DNA of 43,493 bases from positions 1 through 43,493 of the forward strand of contig REAS01000056.1 in assembly GCA_004294495.1 (NCBI GenBank), written 5' to 3'. Positions within the stretch are counted from its first letter, which is position 1, and the number at the start of each line of letters is the position of its first letter. Positions 41,808-43,493 of the stretch are shown here, in pieces. Origin of the DNA: Sphingobacteriales bacterium (lineage in GTDB: Bacteria; Bacteroidota; Bacteroidia; Sphingobacteriales; Sphingobacteriaceae). The position numbers and the translations under genes are program-made. Under the pieces are notes generated by a model, which saw only the letters and a program-made list of their open reading frames with translations, had not been told where the DNA came from and searched no databases.

Positions 41808-41838
41808 TTGTTTTTTAATACTTTTTATTTAATATTTG
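41808..41838 (+). promoter_or_regulatory. Candidate promoter of amt
   Basis: TTG at 41808-41810 and AATATTTG at 41831-41838 (seven of eight to TAnnTTTG) are separated by 20 bases, the Bacteroidota spacing. They lie about 70 bases before the amt ATG. Confidence 0.42.
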
Positions 41839-41906
41839 TGATATAAGAATTACAAAAATTAAATTATAGCAACACATTAATTAACTCCTTAAACAATTAA
41901 AAAAAA

Positions 41907-43217
41907 ATGAAAAAAATCTTACCCTTCCTTATTCTGCTCATAGTAGTAGCACTTGGACTTATTTACCCAACATCGGAAGTTACAACCGTAGCCGATGCTA
42001 AAGCTTTTGATACTGGTGATACTGCCTGGCTTTTAGTTTCAACTGCTTTAGTATTATTAATGACACCAGGACTTGCCTTTTTTTACGGCGGTATGGTTCG
42101 TAAAAAGAACGTAATTTCTACCATGCTACAAAGTTTTGTTTGTATGGGCTTAATTACAGTTATATGGGTTATTTTTGGTTTTAGTTTAGCCTTTGGTGAA
42201 GATATTGGCGGCGTAATTGGTAACCCAGCTACTTTCTTTATGATGAAAGGCACTTTGGGTAATGCTAGTTGGAGTTTAATGCCAACAGTACCTTTAATTT
42301 TGTTTGCAATGTTTCAATTAAAGTTTGCGGTTATAACACCAGCTTTAATTACAGGTGCTTTTGCCGAGCGTATTAAATTTAATTCTTATTTAATATTTCT
42401 TTGCTTGTTTATGGTGTTTATTTACTCTCCATTAGCGCATTTAACTTGGCATCCAGATGGTTTATTGTTCCAAAAAGGTGTGTTAGATTTTGCTGGTGGT
42501 ACAGTTGTACACATGTCGGCAGGTTGGGCAGCATTAGCTTCGGCTTTATATCTTAAAAAGCGTAATGCTCCAGACCACACACCAGCTCGTGTTAGTTATG
42601 TAATATTAGGTACTGGTTTACTTTGGTTTGGTTGGTTTGGCTTTAACGCAGGATCTGCTGGTGGTGCTGGTTTTTTAGCTGCACACGCTTTAACAACTAC
42701 AACCACTGCTTCTGCTGCTGCTGCAATGGCTTGGATATTCTTTGATATGTTTAGAGGCAAAAAACCTTCGGCAATTGGTGCTTGTATTGGTGCAGTTGTA
42801 GGTTTAGTTGCTATTACACCTGCTGCAGGTTACGTAACTGTACCACACTCATTAATTATTGGTATAGTAGCTGCTGTAGTAAGTAATTTAGTAGTTATTT
42901 GGCGTTCACGCACTAGCATTGATGATACGTTAGACGTATTCCCTTGCCATGGTGTAGGTGGTATGGTTGGTATGTTATTAACTGGTGTTTTTGCAACTCA
43001 AAATGTAAACTCTGCAAACACAACAGGTAACGGTCTTTTCTTTGGCGATACCAAATTGTTTATTATACAATTGGTTGCTTTAGTTGGTGTTTCGGTATTT
43101 GCATTTGCCGGTGCTTTCTTATTATTAAAAGTTACCGATTTAATTAGCCCTTTACGTGTATCTGAAGAAGAAGAAGCATTGGGTCTTGATATGTCTCAAC
43201 ACGACGAGGAGTTGTAG
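41907..43217 (+). CDS. amt: Ammonium transporter Amt
   Basis: The 436-residue protein has a cleavable-type N-terminal segment (MKKILPFLILLIVVALGLIY) and eleven further helices. The GGMVRKKNV motif (61-69) and the pore twin histidines H202 (VVHMSAGW) and H348 (FPCHGVGGMVG) are present. TPALITGAFAERIKF is a family signature. It conducts ammonium/ammonia across the inner membrane. No PII (glnK) gene follows within the window; instead a strong terminator lies directly downstream, so any PII partner is elsewhere. The acidic C-terminus (SEEEEALGLDMSQHDEEL) corresponds to the region that contacts PII in other Amt proteins. Confidence 0.95.
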   Translation: MKKILPFLILLIVVALGLIYPTSEVTTVADAKAFDTGDTAWLLVSTALVLLMTPGLAFFYGGMVRKKNVISTMLQSFVCMGLITVIWVIFGFSLAFGEDIGGVIGNPATFFMMKGTLGNASWSLMPTVPLILFAMFQLKFAVITPALITGAFAERIKFNSYLIFLCLFMVFIYSPLAHLTWHPDGLLFQKGVLDFAGGTVVHMSAGWAALASALYLKKRNAPDHTPARVSYVILGTGLLWFGWFGFNAGSAGGAGFLAAHALTTTTTASAAAAMAWIFFDMFRGKKPSAIGACIGAVVGLVAITPAAGYVTVPHSLIIGIVAAVVSNLVVIWRSRTSIDDTLDVFPCHGVGGMVGMLLTGVFATQNVNSANTTGNGLFFGDTKLFIIQLVALVGVSVFAFAGAFLLLKVTDLISPLRVSEEEEALGLDMSQHDEEL

Positions 43218-43249
43218 AATAATAAATAGTTTTTAGTTTAAATTTTTAG

Positions 43250-43287
43250 AATCTCGGTTTCTGTAATAGAAGCCGAGATTTTTTTTG
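43250..43287 (+). terminator. Terminator of amt
   Basis: AATCTCGGTTTCT (43250-43262) pairs with AGAAGCCGAGATT (43268-43280, one G-T wobble), followed by a run of T. It begins 32 bases after the amt stop. Confidence 0.88.
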
Positions 43288-43338
43288 AAAAAATTTAAAC
43301 AATTAGGGTAGTATTTATTGCGAATAGATATTAATTAA

Positions 43339-43493
43339 CTAAACTTTTGAAGCAAAGTAAATCATATTTAATGTATTTGGAATGTCTCTTTTCAATTTAA
43401 CCCAACTTGTATTTTTTATAGCATAAAGTTCTTTATACCAGCTTATTAAGATAGATTTATTTTTTATTGGGGTAACACAAACTTTTTCAAGCT
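43339..43493 (-). CDS. C-terminal end of an unidentified protein (partial, start beyond window)
   Basis: The minus strand has one frame open from the window edge to a TAG at 43341-43339, about 51 codons. It reads LEKVCVTPIKNKSILISWYK near the edge and ends NMIYFASKV. The other two minus frames hit stops within the first ten codons. It converges on amt with the terminator between them. No family is recognisable from so short a piece. Confidence 0.5.
   Translation of the reverse strand, partial: LEKVCVTPIKNKSILISWYKELYAIKNTSWVKLKRDIPNTLNMIYFASKV

Larger units (their letters stand above)
41529..41906. other. Interval between fasciclin and amt genes
   Basis: It contains the fasciclin terminator (41557-41584), very AT-rich DNA and the candidate amt promoter (41808-41838). 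No additional gene was recognised. Confidence 0.6.

Overview
The window looks like a chromosomal segment of a low-GC Bacteroidota (Bacteroidetes) bacterium. The signs are a pdhA-pdhC pair without pdhB, an AsmA-like/GT51 transglycosylase, an LruC/DUF4842 lipoprotein, Mrp without its C-terminal CxxC, almost no Shine-Dalgarno sequences and several TAnnTTTG-like -7 boxes. Genus cannot be fixed from the sequence alone; Sphingobacteriales- or Chitinophagales-like is a guess.

Layout. (1) 1-7176, minus strand: a tightly packed surface-polysaccharide operon. In transcription order it is Wzx-type flippase, Wzy/WaaL-type polymerase or ligase, GT2, membrane GT2, GT4, hexapeptide acetyltransferase, and a GT2 cut by the window start. 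The last five genes are joined by 1-4 base overlaps. (2) 7177-7786: a MITE-like repeat and a terminator, then a large LruC-domain lipoprotein (minus). (3) 10137-13181: a soluble hybrid histidine kinase with PAS, kinase, receiver and Hpt modules (plus). (4) 18940-13220, minus: a second exopolysaccharide operon made of a stand-alone receiver, a pseudo-receiver/sugar-phosphate transferase split by a frameshift, a half-length TolC, a Wzz-type co-polymerase and a glycosyltransferase. (5) 19291-30873: mostly housekeeping genes (NlpC/P60 peptidase, pdhA, pdhC, ruvC, UPF0104 protein, GT2, ABC permease, PP2C phosphatase, rnhB, tRNA-Asn, PfkB kinase). (6) 30931-43217: leuS, sugar permease, Mrp, GT51 transglycosylase, hemW, fasciclin protein, ammonium transporter. 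A cut gene lies at the right edge.

The most striking object is leuS. Its reading frame carries two in-frame insertions of palindromic repeat DNA. The larger one sits in the CP1 editing domain just before the threonine-rich motif. It is a composite: two ~87-bp direct copies of a nested palindromic element bracket a complete DUF559 (PD-(D/E)XK, Vsr-like) nuclease domain, all translated as part of LeuRS. The copies are exactly 486 bp (162 codons) apart, so recombination between them would remove the nuclease without breaking the frame. A second, unrelated 48-bp palindrome is inserted ten codons before KMSKS. Intergenic relatives of the GC-rich hairpin module lie at 28904-29012 and 36005-36229, and a degraded copy of the surrounding MITE-like element at 7480-7710.

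The two polysaccharide operons together provide initiation (sugar-phosphate transferase), assembly (glycosyltransferases), modification (acetyltransferase), flipping, polymerisation, chain-length control and an outer-membrane component. The hybrid kinase and the stand-alone receiver between them are natural candidates for controlling this pathway, but that link is inferred from position only.
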